From contig CM048750.1 in the NCBI GenBank assembly GCA_026315105.1, positions 166,498,549 to 166,562,548 of the forward strand: DNA of 64,000 nucleotides, in the 5' to 3' direction. This document shows, one piece after another, positions 43,906 to 55,325 of the stretch (positions are counted from its first letter, which is position 1; each line of letters starts with the position of its first letter). The notes under the pieces are model-generated. The model ran no database searches, was not told where the DNA came from, and worked only from the letters and a program-made list of their open reading frames with translations. Source of the DNA: Locusta migratoria (taxonomy: Eukaryota; Arthropoda; Insecta; Orthoptera; Acrididae). A program made the position numbers and the translations under genes.

Positions 43906-44717
43906 TTGTATTGGTATCCAGGGTAATGAACGTGGCAACAGGCTTGCTAAACAGGCTGTCAATGAGTCTTTTCTGGAAATTGGCCTTTCTGATTTCTGGT
44001 TGGTGTTTCACCATCAGGTTTCTGCACTTTGAAGGTACAGATTGGCGTACCCTGGCCAACAAACTCCAGACAGTAAAGGACACCATGACTGTATGGCGTT
44101 CCTCCATGCAGGACTCTGTAGTCCTGTGAAGGCTCTGCATTGGCCACACTTAGCTCACACATGGTCATTTCCTCCGTGGTGATGACCTGCCCCCAATGTC
44201 GCTGTGGCTCCCACTTGACGGTAGCCCACATCTTGTTGGACTGCCCTATTTTTGCCGCCTTGTGGTGGAGTATTAATTTTTCTGCAGGTTTATCATTGGT
44301 TTTATGTGGTGATGCCACAATGGCTAATCCAGTTTTAAGTTTTTTTTAAATACCTTTGCTTTAGCCCACTGTCCGTGTTCCTCTTGTCTTGTGTCCTCTG
44401 ATTGGAGGCTTCTGAGTGTTTCCATATGGTTGACCCTCCCTCTTTTTAATCTCATGGTTGACCAACCACAGTTATCAGCTTTGTTGTGTTATTTCCTTTC
44501 ATTGTTGGGTGTGTGTCTGTGTTATTGCCTTATTTCATGTTGTCTCTTATTCACCTTTTACTGGTTGACTGGTATTTTCCTTCCCTTTGCTGTTTTAACC
44601 TCTGGGTGTTTCTTTTCCACATTTTCACCTTTTCTTGTGCCGCCCAATGATGAAATGGGAGGGGGGGGGGGCTGATGACTTTCGTCATTAAAACATTCAA
44701 ACATCATCATCTGCAGC
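43906..44717 (+). mobile_element. 3' end of an RNase H-bearing LINE
   Basis: The frame starts within the last RNase H motif (GNERGNRLAKQAVNES), then has TWRTLANKL-type sequence and, after a frame change, a RLCIGHT and GDDLPPMSLW region that corresponds to the Cys/His tail QCRCGSHLTVAHILLDC. The 3' end finishes GCTGATGACTTTCGTC followed by a CATCATCATC tail. It is distantly like the nested LINE at 18-24 kb but another family. Confidence 0.75.
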
Positions 44718-44734
44718 GAGCACTGGCTGAATCC

Positions 44735-45440
44735 ATTTGGTAATCTTTCATGGTGTTATAGATTTTTTTGTATTAGCTTATTGTGGTTATTGGTGTCGTA
44801 AGCCACTGGTTTTGCTTGTATCCATCTTCTTTGTGCTGAGTGAGGTTCATGATTTGTCCACAGCATGCCTTTCCAGGACAGAACTCTGCTTGCTCTTTAT
44901 ATTCTGGTCTATGTGTTCAGATATGTAGTTAAGGGTCATTCTTTCTAGGACTTTGTCGAGTTGACAGACGAGGGGGAGAGGCCGAAAAGTTTTAGTGGTG
45001 CTCTATCCAGACTTTGGTATAGCTACTATCTTTGACTTCTGCCAAATTTTTCATCAATTCAAGGACACATCTGTTCACCCTTGCTAGTAACTGAATATTT
45101 TTACTTGCTCTGGACGTAGATCATCTAGTTACATGGCTTTGTTATTTTTCATTAGGGAGATGGAATCTTCAAATTCTTTCATAGTTAAGAAGACTACGTA
45201 GGCACCCCCTTGAGTGATTCTCTGTAATTTCTTTCGTGCATGTTTGGTGTTGCTTTTGCCATTAAAGATGATTATGTGTTGATTTGGTGTGACCTTATAT
45301 AAATTTTTAGTGTTTTTCAAGGGATCATTACTGATCTTATTAAGAAGTTGCTAGGCCTTTTGGCTATTCCGTTTCAAGTCTAGGCTTGTGAGTTGGTTTA
45401 CCTTATAATCTTGTAACATATATTACACCATTACACCATA
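44735..45440 (-). mobile_element. Jockey-like LINE RT fragment, minus strand
   Basis: Read leftwards: MKEFEDSISLMKNNKAM then LDDLRPEQVK, KIWQKSKIVAIPKSG, TFRPLPLVCQLDKVLERM and LNYISEHIDQ. These are the early RT blocks of a jockey-type LINE. The catalytic Asp blocks lie beyond the cut end. Several stops and frame changes occur. Its 3' side abuts the tail of the LINE at 43906-44717, so one probably inserted beside or into the other. Confidence 0.75.
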
Positions 45441-46524
45441 TTACACCATTTCACTGTTCTTGAGGCTGATATAAACTGGAGGAGCTCTTCTCCTGCCACA
45501 TCTGTTTCTGCTAAAATGGATTTTCTTCAAAGAGCTGTTGATGATGATCCAGCAGAGTCTTTGAGTTTTCGTTGAGGCCAGGAATATACATAGTTCTGCA
45601 ATCTCTGGGAATATTTTTACAATAATGAATGTAGGATGATTTAATATCTATCCTCCTCCCTGTTCCTGTATTGTAAAATGAAAGATATTTTTCCAGTAAT
45701 CTTGTGATCCATTGGTTTCACACATCCATGTGTAATGCAGTACACAATATGATAATTTGATCAGCTACATATCCTTGAACTGTCTTTCAAATTTTTGAAC
45801 AGAAATATACTCACGACACTTTCATTCATTTTATAAACTGTAAGCTTGCAAATATTGCCTGTAAGTTGCATCTTAAAGAAATCTTTAGGTGTATTACTAT
45901 TGGAATGAATTAGTAAACATTCCGGTATTGAAGCAATGTCTGCCAGTGTGGGTATTTTTATCATCTACAGTGTCATCACCATTATCATCTTTATCCTCTT
46001 TTCTTGCACTGTCACAAAACACATTTGACAGCTCTCTGCACACTATTATCGCTACGGCACATTTATGACTCTGTTGCATCATTTTTAACCTCAAAATCAC
46101 TGTCTTGCAATAATTCCAGAACCTGACTGGCATGAGTTTTTTTAAATTCTTCTTACACTTTTTGGCATTTGGTGGTCACAATGTCTGTTTATTAGCTATC
46201 GTTAAAGCCTCGTATTTGATATGAATGAACTGATACTGACAAAAATATTTGCATATTCCTTTTTGTGTGTATTTAGTTTTAAAATGAATATTATTTTTCT
46301 AAATTTATTCATAAATTAAAAATTTCCCTCTGGTACTATAAATTTATTGATAGGGGGGTAATGTATAATTTTTAATAATAATGTGGGGGTGGTGAATAAT
46401 TTGTGTTGATAAGTCTTAAAAAATCTTGATGTGGTGCATTAATGTAATTTGTATGCAGTACATATTTACCTTTTTGTAATTTTAATATTTTGTTTAGTTC
46501 CTAAAATGAAAATGTCTGTTACAG
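45441..46524. other. Intron before exon E, no gene recognised
   Basis: 45760-46130 has short minus-strand frames that look coding-like (LTGNICKLTVYKMNESV) but I cannot assign them. They may be a worn DNA transposon. The rest is AT-rich. Confidence 0.35.
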
Positions 46525-46678
46525 AGCATACACTTTCCTCCTGTCTTCGGGTAACAGTGATATTCTTTTGAAGCAAGTGAAAATTGAAGGATCTTCAGCA
46601 GGGGATGTAATAGAAGTACTAGAACAGCATATAAACGAAATGAGGCCAAGGCATATTCCTATACATACTATTAGCTGA
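46525..46678 (+). CDS. Host gene terminal exon E with stop codon
   Basis: The acceptor is AAATGTCTGTTACAG. With two bases from exon D the frame reads R, AYTFLLSSGNSDILLKQVKI, a Gly-Ser loop, and DVIEVLEQHINEMRPRHI, ending PIHTIS and TGA (46676-46678). Phase agreement across four introns, an open frame in every exon and a poly(A) signal 60 bases after the stop support a real gene end. Visible coding is about 250 residues. Function unknown. Confidence 0.75.
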
Positions 46679-46738
46679 ATGTAATGTCTTCGTGTACAAA
46701 ATGTTAAGCAAGATAAGAATTGCATTAGTTTTAATTTT

Positions 46739-46744
46739 AATAAA
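46739..46744 (+). terminator. Polyadenylation signal AATAAA of the host gene
   Basis: A canonical AATAAA lies 61 bases after the stop codon of exon E on the same strand, which would give a very short 3' UTR. Confidence 0.55.
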
Positions 46745-47518
46745 GAATCAAACTCTCACAAACATTCAAAGTTTCTTAAGAACTCCTCAGTAGTAGTGAA
46801 AATGACAAAATATACAATATTATGATGGACAGCCCTTAAGAATCAGAAGGAAAGCTAACTAAGTATTTTTCTTATAGAATAACATTAATTGTTAATACAG
46901 AATTAAAATTGCTGTACAACATAGTCATAATGCTGTTTTTGTTATCAGTTGACTCTTAAAACCTTTTTATTACACAATAATATGATTCACAGTGGTTGAA
47001 ATATATTGTAGCATAAAGACAAATATGGTATTTTTCAAATGTATATTTGTGTTGTTGTTAAACAAAATCGTTAATCCAAAATCTAAATCTTCAGGTAAAA
47101 ATTTTAACTTATAGATTTTACAAAATAGCCATTGTGTTAGTTTTGCTTCTAATTTGGTACAATCCTCCTCCTCCTCCTCCTCCTCCTCCTCCATTCAGGA
47201 AAGTGCAAGCTGATGTACAATGGAGGACAAAAAGATTACGCGCCCAAATAATTTAAAGTTCAAGAACAGAGCAATGCACATGCCCAAGTTCATAAGCACG
47301 AGTGTTTCCAACTCCAGCGGTCTGTGCAGCTTCAGCTTTCTGCTTACATTGTCGAAGAGAAGCAAAACAATAGTTAAAAAACAGTATATGTCGTGAATCA
47401 TTGAAGTTTGACACATGTATGATTTATTTTGGAAAACATTATTTGAGCACATAGAAACAGTTGAGGTACAAGAATTCCACGTGGGTACATTTGCTACAAC
47501 AAACAGCTTTTCACACAT
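46745..47518. other. Intergenic stretch with a (TCC)n tract
   Basis: (TCC)n occupies about 47164-47193. No coding region can be supported. Confidence 0.4.
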
Positions 47519-47735
47519 ATTTCATGGGGTGAGTGGATAGGCTGACTGTTTATGAATGCAATGGGCACATGTTTGAATCCCCCTGGAATCAATTTATTTT
47601 TTCATACCTCTTGTGGGTAATATTTTAAATATTAATTAGTAAAAATTGCGCAGGTGTAGGCTTTGAGGTTTTTAGAACATTCTATTTTATAATAATCTAA
47701 TCTTTAATTAGACAGACACATGTTCATAGTAACAA
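47519..47735 (+). mobile_element. SINE family 2 (tRNA-headed), first copy
   Basis: The head has a tRNA-like A-box region (GTGAGTGGATAGGCTG) and a B-box (GTTTGAATCC) about 35 bases later. A body follows that is also found, reversed, at 52840-53056 (GTAATATTTTAAATATTAAT, ATAATCTAATCTTTAATTAG). Two diverged copies with the same head and body indicate a repeat family distinct from family 1. Confidence 0.6.
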
Positions 47736-47835
47736 TATTGAAAATGGGTGTATTTTGTTCGTAATAACTTCAACTGCCAAGTAGTGTCTCTAGTTTTCAT
47801 CTAAGAGAAACGTATCAGCGGATTAGCGTACGTGA

Positions 47836-48842
47836 ATGGTCTTCTTCAAAATGGCTGATGTGTATTTTCACAAGTGCATAATTTCTCTCTTTGAAAGTGG
47901 TGTTGGTGCATCTGAGGTAGGACGTCGTTATAGTGTTAATGCTTCCACATCAAGGAGATGGCCGAGACATTTCAGAAATAATGGGGAGGTAAGCAATGTT
48001 CAATATCTGGAAGACTGCAAGTCTCTACTTGAAGAGAAGATGATGAATTAGTCTGAGCGGCCCAGACTGCCACTTTCTCAAAGATCTGGGAACTAGGGAG
48101 AGCTTCACATTTCCTGGGCTCATCGGAAACTGCTCTCAGACAATTAGATGACTATGGAATCAGATCCTGACATGCTCTCATTGAAGAACCATTATCTGAC
48201 AATCAAGCAGAGAACAGACTGGCACTTGAGTTCCTGGAAAAATGTTGATTGAAGAAAAGTAATTTTCAGCAATGAATGTACGATTGAGTCCACAAGCAGA
48301 CGTCCTCTTCTTGTTAGGCAATAATATGACGCTCTCTTCATGACTACACTGGCTAGAAGTGAGCACTTAAGTGTGAAATATTGGGGGCTGGATATCTTGT
48401 ATGGGTTCGGGAATCTGAGAAATAATCCAATAAAAGTTCAATTCAGATATATGAACATTTCCTTGAAAATGTAATCATTCCTGGAGCTCAACTTTGGTAC
48501 CCCGAAGGACATCTCATTTATCAACATGATAATCATCCGTTGCACACCAGCATTAGGATTCGTAGCTGGTTCCAAAAGAGAGACAATATTATTCAATGCC
48601 TACCATGGCCTCCAAAGTCATCTGATCTCAATCCCATAGAGAACGTATGGGCTAAACTCAAGAGGACTGTACGGGATAATTGGCCATACCCTCCTCCAAG
48701 AACTGCGGATGCTTTGTGGAATTTGGTTTATTCTTCATAGGAGATAATTTCCATGGATGAGGCCTTTTTCAGCAGACTGTAGATTCTATGCCTCGAAGGG
48801 TCCAGGCTGTTGTTGATGCCAATGGCATGTGGACAAAATACT
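47836..48842 (+). pseudogene. Tc1-like transposase remnant
   Basis: The frame starts MADVYFHKCIISLFESGVGA (DNA-binding HTH region) and passes through SRRWPRHFRNNG. After frame changes come LALEFLEKC, KVIFSNECTIEST (family SDES/SDE, first Asp replaced by Asn), NYWGW-type sequence and YQHDNHP. WPPKSSDLNPIENVWAKLKR (family SPDLNPIENVW) follows, and the last block is MPRRVQAVVDANG-WTKY. Stops and frame shifts are numerous. The DDE Glu region is readable, but the copy is dead. Confidence 0.85.
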
Positions 48843-48979
48843 GAAGATATACACTACTGCTCATTAATTTCAATACACCCTGGTACTTCAGATTTACAAT
48901 ACAAATCAAACGTTATTTATCTCAAAATGTAATTATATTAACTTACAAATATCAAATACTATCACAATGATTATATTTT

Positions 48980-49850
48980 ACTTTTATCAATTATCCTCCT
49001 CTGGATTTAATGACTGCCTCACAAACTCGAGGTACGTGGGCAATCAGGTTTTGTACGTATCCTGAATCTATATGATTCCACACATCTTTAAACAATATTC
49101 CAGAGATGTTTCTTGCTGGATATATTATCTTCCCTGATACATCTGTCCACTTCATCTGACAGCATTTCAATGGGATTACAGTAGAGGCTTTGGGGATGGC
49201 CATCTTTCAGTACTTTCTGTTTTTCCTTTGATGCAATGTAGTTTCTACAGTAAATTGACCAACGTTTTGGGTCATTAGCCTGTTGTTAAGTGAACCCTTT
49301 CCCTATTAAGTGTAATCCACTTGGTATTGCATGATTTTGAAGTATGCACTGGTATTGTTTCTGTTCCATGCATCCTTCTATTTTCACTATAACAGAACAT
49401 TCACTGTGTTTAACTGTAGGTAGAACACACTGCTAGGCTATCCTTTCCCCTACAAATCGACGAACAAATGTTTTCTAGCCAATTCAATCTCTTCTTTTTA
49501 TTTATGGGCCTTAGAAGGGGGGTTTTCTTGCTGTGATACAACCTTTCAAGCCGGCTTCAGTTAGTCTCCTTTTTACTGTTGCAACAAATATTGCCCTCGC
49601 GTTCATTTCTACCAATTATTCACGAATTTGGAGCACTGTTTCAATCTTTCTTTTACTAGTAATTCTGATATATTTATCATCACTTTTAGTTGTTTTACGA
49701 GGTCATCCTGGTCATGGTATGTCCATATTGCTACCTGTTGTCTTCTGGCGGCGAAGGATGTCCTCTATAGGTACACTACACTGTTTCGCAGTTTGGTGAG
49801 TAGATAAACCTGCTTGGCTAAGTGCTATAATTGCAGCATGTTTTTCTATG
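48980..49850 (-). pseudogene. Second Tc1-like transposase remnant
   Basis: On the minus strand: AAIIAL and a short HTH, GRPRKTTKSDDKYIRI, EMNARAIFVATVKRRLTEAG, LKGCITARKPPF, KHSECSVIVKIEGCME, NHAIPSGLHLIGKG, NDPKRWS and YIASKEKQKVLKDG. A PIEMLSDEVDR block and RVCEAVIKSRGG end it. It is a different Tc1 family from the copy on its left. A deletion removes the first catalytic region, and stops are frequent. Confidence 0.85.
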
Positions 49851-49879
49851 GATATCTCCACTTGTGGAGCCATACTATA

Positions 49880-51525
49880 AATTCCATAAAATATTCTTGG
49901 TTTACAAGCCGCGTCATGTCGGATAAAATCCTAGAGCTTTCGATGGCAAGCTCCACCATCGTCATCAGGAGTAAAATCACTGACTGCCGGTGTTGGCAAG
50001 GCATCCTGCTTATATAGCTGCAGTTGTTCATCGAAACTCTCAAGATGATGAAAATAGATCAAAACGACATTATGGTTAGTTTAGACGTGGTGTCGCTTTT
50101 TACAAGGGTACCAGAACAAGACACCTTGGACCTGTTGGCGCAACAATTTCCATCTGAGATCATCAAGCTGTCCCGCCATACCTTAACGACAACGTACTTT
50201 CAGTACCGCAATGAATTTTATGAGATGACAGATGGCACAGCAATGGGATCTCCACTGTTTCCTGCTGTGGCTAATTTCTTTATGGAGCACTTCGAAGAAC
50301 AGGCACTTAACTCAGTGAGGTTACGTCTATCCTGCTTCCTACACTATGTTGATGACACTTTTGTGATATGGCCTCATGGCAAGGATACATTGCAGCAATT
50401 CGTAGACCACATGAACGGTAGCCATTCCAACATAAAATTCACTGTCGAGATATAGAAGGATGATAAGCTCCCATTCTTGGATGTTTTGGTCAAGCGAAAA
50501 GTAGGTTGCTAGGTTGGTCATTCAGTGTATAGGAAATCTACACACACTGATTGCTACTTGAACGGCAACATCTTCCATCATCCTGTACACAAAAAAGCTG
50601 TCCTGAACACGCTAGTACACAGGGCAAAGGTTATTTATAACAATGACCATTTGAAGTCTGAATTCCAATATTTGAAGTGTTTTCTTGGGAAACAGTTACA
50701 GCAAAGGTGAAATTTCTAAAGCTTTTCGTTGCCACCAACATAAGGAAATTCGTGAATCAATGGATGAGGCCAAGCCAGCAGCATTCCTCCCATTCTGTAG
50801 AGCAATGACTAGCAAGATTGGACATCTCCTCAAGAGATATGGACTGAGACCAGTTTTCCAGCCTGCCCCCAGAGACATGTTGCGCCCCATTAAGGACAGT
50901 ACAGGTCTGTATGTTCCGGGTGTATGTGGCATCCCCTGTGAGTATGGAAGTATTTACATTTGATGAACTATTAGAACTGTTGCTGAACATTGTGCAGAAC
51001 ACACTCAGTACATAAAAACAAAGAGAGCTGGAGAAGTTAGCCTTGGCAGAACATTGGCTAACAAATGGGCATAAAATACTATTTGAAAACATGAAAATTG
51101 TGGCCCAAACATCATATTACTTGGATTCTGTTATAAAAGAGACAGCTGAAATTAGATTAAATGGCAACAGTTTTAACAGAGACCAAGGATATGCACTCAG
51201 CAAGGCATGGGGGCGGGCCCTGGACGTAGAGCGGAAACAGAGGTCTCGCGCTAATAGGGAAGCGAGAGTGACGGGTTCAAATGTGGCACAGGTGGTACAC
51301 TCCACGTGACGTCATGTGGTACCGCGGCCCATTGGTCTGCACTGTCTTCCTGTGCAGGTGCTCTCCGGCCTTCCAAAAACTTCCAGACGCAGCACTGCAG
51401 CTATATAAGCAGGCTGCCTTGCCAACACCAGCAGTCAGTGATTTTACTCCCAATGACGATGGCAGAGCTTGCAATCAAAAGCGAGGATTTTATCTCGCAT
51501 GATGCGACTTGTAAACTGCAATAGT
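49880..51525 (+). mobile_element. Second Penelope-like lineage, 5'-truncated, with inverted pLTRs
   Basis: RT blocks from 50024: DIMVSLDVVSLFTRVP, TDGTAMGSPLFPAVANFF, LHYVDDTFVIW and KLPFLDVLV. The GIY-YIG start is YVPGVCGIPC with GSIYI near 50910, and the C-terminal region has RDQGYALSKAWGRALD. Lesions are a TAG at 50453-50455, frame shifts near 50490, 50700 and 50960, and loss of the RT N-terminus. Flanks 49880-50020 (reversed) and 51385-51525 match each other, including TGCAGCTATATAAGCAGG, so the terminal repeats are inverted. Motifs differ from the PLE at 14.5-25 kb, so this is another clade. Confidence 0.9.
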
Positions 51526-51734
51526 TTCCAAAGACATATACTAGCGATGTTTACACTTCAACTGTCACGAAGGAAATGACATGCAGGAACCAGATGTTAC
51601 GTATTGTAACAGTGTTTAACATTTGCTGCGGACACATCACTATAAGGAACAACACAACGCAAGTGCAGCAAATGCAGCATCCCTTGGCAAATAGGGAAAC
51701 AAACATATCAAAAAATGTTTGTCAAGCTTATGGG

Positions 51735-51960
51735 ACTTACCGTATATCACCGCAGATAAGATGAGGTAGTATTTTCTAGTTTAAGCATGTATCTGGCCTA
51801 TAAGACGAACCCCAAGTTACCGTATTTATCCAAATGCATGCCACACTTTTTTTTTTCCAGTTTTTGGGATCTAAAAAATACGCCTGTCACTTAGATTCGG
51901 AAGCAAAGCTTCAGGAAGTTCTGAAAAACACCGTTAGAAGCCGCCATGAATAGTTTTTGT
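51735..51960. repeat. Possible DNA-transposon ends (CCGTATTTA type)
   Basis: TTACCGTATATCACCGCAGA (about 51739) and TTACCGTATTTATCCAAATG (about 51819) resemble terminal repeats common on non-autonomous DNA elements. No partner end or target duplication was found, so this is tentative. Confidence 0.25.
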
Positions 51961-52839
51961 GATTGGTACACCTGGATTTCACCCTTTATTTCAGTGTTTG
52001 GGGGTCTGCTTTTGAACTTTCGTGCTTGTAGTGCTATGTTGTATCTGAATGTGAAGAAGCATGGTTTTTTACACTGCAAATTAAAGAAAGAAGTAATTTC
52101 TTTCGCTGAGACAACATTTAATTGTGCCGATGCACATATTATGTGGGTGAAAACACATGAAATTGCCTGAGAATGGAAGATAAAAGATTTTGAAGGAAGC
52201 CACAATTGCAGTGTACAGCTCCGAAATATTTTAACCCTTTCTCTGCACCATACGTAAATATACTCAAATCGTTTCAGTGCGACTTTGGATGAAGCTGCAT
52301 TGTAAATAATTAATTCTATTCCTGATGTATGGCATACAGGTTTTCAGTTGTACCCTTCTCCACTCAGTAAATTAATAAAGCTGGAAAGGTGATTTTATTT
52401 TTATTTTTTCCAGTGGTCAAACAAATATCACCTTTCAAGAGAGATTATTTTTAGATATCAAATTGACGACAAACTGCAATTAGTTATTTACTAAAGAGAA
52501 TACTAAAAAAAGTAACAACAGTATAATTTAATAAGAAGTAAGTAAATCTGGAAAATTTTGGATCAAGTTTGGGCGGGGGTGGCAGCAAGGATTTGGGGCA
52601 TCCAATCCAATGCACACCACTTAACCAGGACGGCCGACACTATCAATGTGCTACCTATCCTCTCTCATTAGCATAACACTCAAATAGTCCTATCGGTGTT
52701 GAACAAATATTAAACTGGAAACAGCAGATAATGGAAGGCACAGCCACTCACTCGTGTAGACCACACAAGAATTTAGAAAATTATTCCTATTGCTGACACA
52801 TTTAACTTAACACTATAGTTTCACCATGTGGCAGTCAAA
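51961..52839. other. No gene recognised
   Basis: AT-rich intergenic sequence. A 74-codon plus frame at 51946-52170 has no recognisable motif. Confidence 0.35.
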
Positions 52840-53056
52840 GTAAATACATGCATCCATAAGATTAGGCTATTACAAAATGGAATATGTTTAAGAATGTGGA
52901 ATCTAGAAAAGGCTATACTTGCACAATTTGTAGCAAATTAATGTTAAAAAATATTACCTGCACAAGTCTTAAAAAATTTACTCCAGGGGTACTCGAATGC
53001 ACACTCCTTGTGTTCGTAAACCATCATTCTATCCACTCAACACCACCTAGGCCTTA
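52840..53056 (-). mobile_element. SINE family 2, second copy
   Basis: This is the reversed relative of 47519-47735. On the minus strand the head reads GTTGAGTGGATAGAATG with a B-box-like ATTCGAGTACC, followed by the shared body (AATATTTTTTAACATTAATT, ATAGCCTAATCTTATGG). Divergence is substantial, so both copies are old. Confidence 0.58.
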
Positions 53057-55254
53057 CAACTGATCATACCTACGTCACACCTAAAGGCCACAAATGCAAG
53101 CTGACTGGACGGCCCCTACGAGGCGGTGGGTGTGCCCCAGTGGCCAGCCAGTGAGCTGGCGGCCACTGCCTCTGGGTGTGACGTAAGCACGGCCAGTTGT
53201 CAGGCCTTGTCTTCGAGGTGGTTTTCATCCACTCAGCCAACAGAATATATGTAAGAAATGGTTCATTGTAGTCAATGTACTCAACCGCTTCTACATGTTC
53301 GAATAACATTGTCCAAAATAAATGATATGCGAGTTAAGATGCTATGAATCATGACATACACTGCATCCTAACTATTATATTGCTTCTATTTTACTATGTA
53401 ACCACAAAGCTGAAGCTCCAAAGACTGCTAGAGTTGGCAACACTTGCACTTCAATATTAGGACACGTGGAAAGCTCTGTTTTTGGACCTTAAATAATTCG
53501 GGGCCAGGTATTCTTTTTGTCCCCTGTTCTACAAAGTTCTTCACTTCCACTTCCCAATTGCATTGAGGATGTTAGCATAGAAATCTAAATCTCTTATGCT
53601 CATCCGCAGTAAGTTTACGTAGTAAATTATTTACATCAGTCATCTTTGTCTCACTAACTCTGATAGTTCAGCAACTGGCACATTGTTTTTCATTTTTTAG
53701 AACTGCCTCACTAGAATTAATATTGGACACAATATGATTTTAAACACACACTACAGAGGACTGAATACGATTTGAAATAGCTAGTTTTCAAACATTATTT
53801 ACACTTTTAGCAAATCCGATTTGTTACATTCTGACACAGCTTGTAAGACCACTGGAAACTATATAAAAATGTATCAAACTATTTTTTCCTTTCTTTCTTT
53901 TTCCACTGGTAGACATTGAAATTGTACTAAGGATGGTCCTCACATGAATGTGCATTATCCTGTCGATGTGGCAATCGGCAAGCTCCGAAGGTATAGAATG
54001 ACAGCAACATTTCAGAGATGTAGCACTGCCTGGTTAGTGTACTACAATTAGGATGTGCTGGCAGAATTGGGATTCATTGCTAAAAAAAAAAAAAAAAAAA
54101 AAAGATAAATATTAAACAATTTGGTATCCAAGGGAAATGAGGCTAAGTCGCAGATACTATTAGGGCTCTTTACATCTGTGTAATCTTGCAATAACAACAC
54201 TTGTGTTATTGGCCTATTATTAAATGCAGTAATGGACACCTTGTGGAGTCCACTATGCTGCAAATGGTGGCAGATGGTGTGTGAGGAATCAGGAAAATTT
54301 GAATGTGTTGCGATACGGTTCAGGGTGTGACAGAATGATCAATCATTACAGTGTGCACAGTGTGTCTGTCATCCTGTGTAGTGGTGTGACAAGGTGGGTG
54401 AAAATGGTCCCAGCCAAATAGGCAACTATTCTTCATCAGTTGAACTTCGAATCGTGCTTGTAAGACATCCTCTTTCTCCTACGAAAGACAACCATTTGAA
54501 AGAACGATTCCAGTATGTTGGTGTGGCCATCTGTTTCCCCTTTTCATAACACCTTCAGCTGGCTTTACTAGAGTCCATAATGTGTGCATGCACTGAAATG
54601 TTAATCATATACATTTCTTTTTGTTGCAAACACATACTACAAATTTCACCTTATTGGATACTTTCTTCAGGGTGTCGCATCTTTGGTGTCAGGTGATGTA
54701 AAGTGATTAAAATAATTTTTTTAAATATTTAATCTAAGTTGGATCTTTTTTTTTTTTTTTTTTTTTTTCTTTTTTAAAAATAATTATATCTAGAATTCAG
54801 TTTTGGTGATTTTTCCTGTGTACTTTTTGGTCTTAATTTGGTAGTAGTTTAATGCCAAGATCATGTTGGCCAAAATAATATGAAAATGCTAATTTCTGGA
54901 GTTTGTGTTGTAACTTATCTGCAATGCATTTATGTTGCAATTAAGTCTCTCTTGCGAAACAGAATTATTTTAAGTTGCTAGAACACACTGACTTCATAAG
55001 TACTAATGGAATGTTGTTAATCCTTCTCTTCATTAGGTACTGTTTCCATATCCTTAGCAAACTTCAAACACTTTTCATTATTCCTCAGTACTTTGGTATT
55101 TCGCTTTCTTACCCACTAATTCTTCCATATAATTTTCTTAAACTTCAGTATTCATCATTACTAAATTGTTATTCGGGTTTGACATGTCTGAAAGAACAGT
55201 TTCCACTATTCTTAATTGTAGTCTATCTTATCAAGGTACTGATGCTTCTTTCAG
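53057..55254. other. Intergenic stretch, no gene recognised
   Basis: Contains poly(A) at 54082-54103 and poly(T) at 54748-54769. A 79-codon minus frame at 53070-53309 is locally GC-rich but has no motif. Nothing else can be supported. Confidence 0.35.
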
Positions 55255-55325
55255 TGCAGATGTACACAAAAATCAGACTCCTGGCAGGAATAAGAGCTGT
55301 GAGGCTTTTAGAGCAATGGTTAAAA
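55255..55325 (+). CDS. Possible isolated exon
   Basis: The sequence is bounded by CTGATGCTTCTTTCAG and a perfect GTAAGT. After five bases an ATG (55260) opens MYTKIRLLAGIRAVRLLEQW and LK, a basic amphipathic peptide like a start of a mitochondrial or membrane protein, ending in phase 0. No partner exon was found, so it may be chance. Confidence 0.25.

Noticed and set aside
45761..46133. A host exon or piggyBac/hAT fragment on the minus strand
   Set aside because: The short frames look somewhat coding-like but no conserved catalytic block could be placed, so no family is named.
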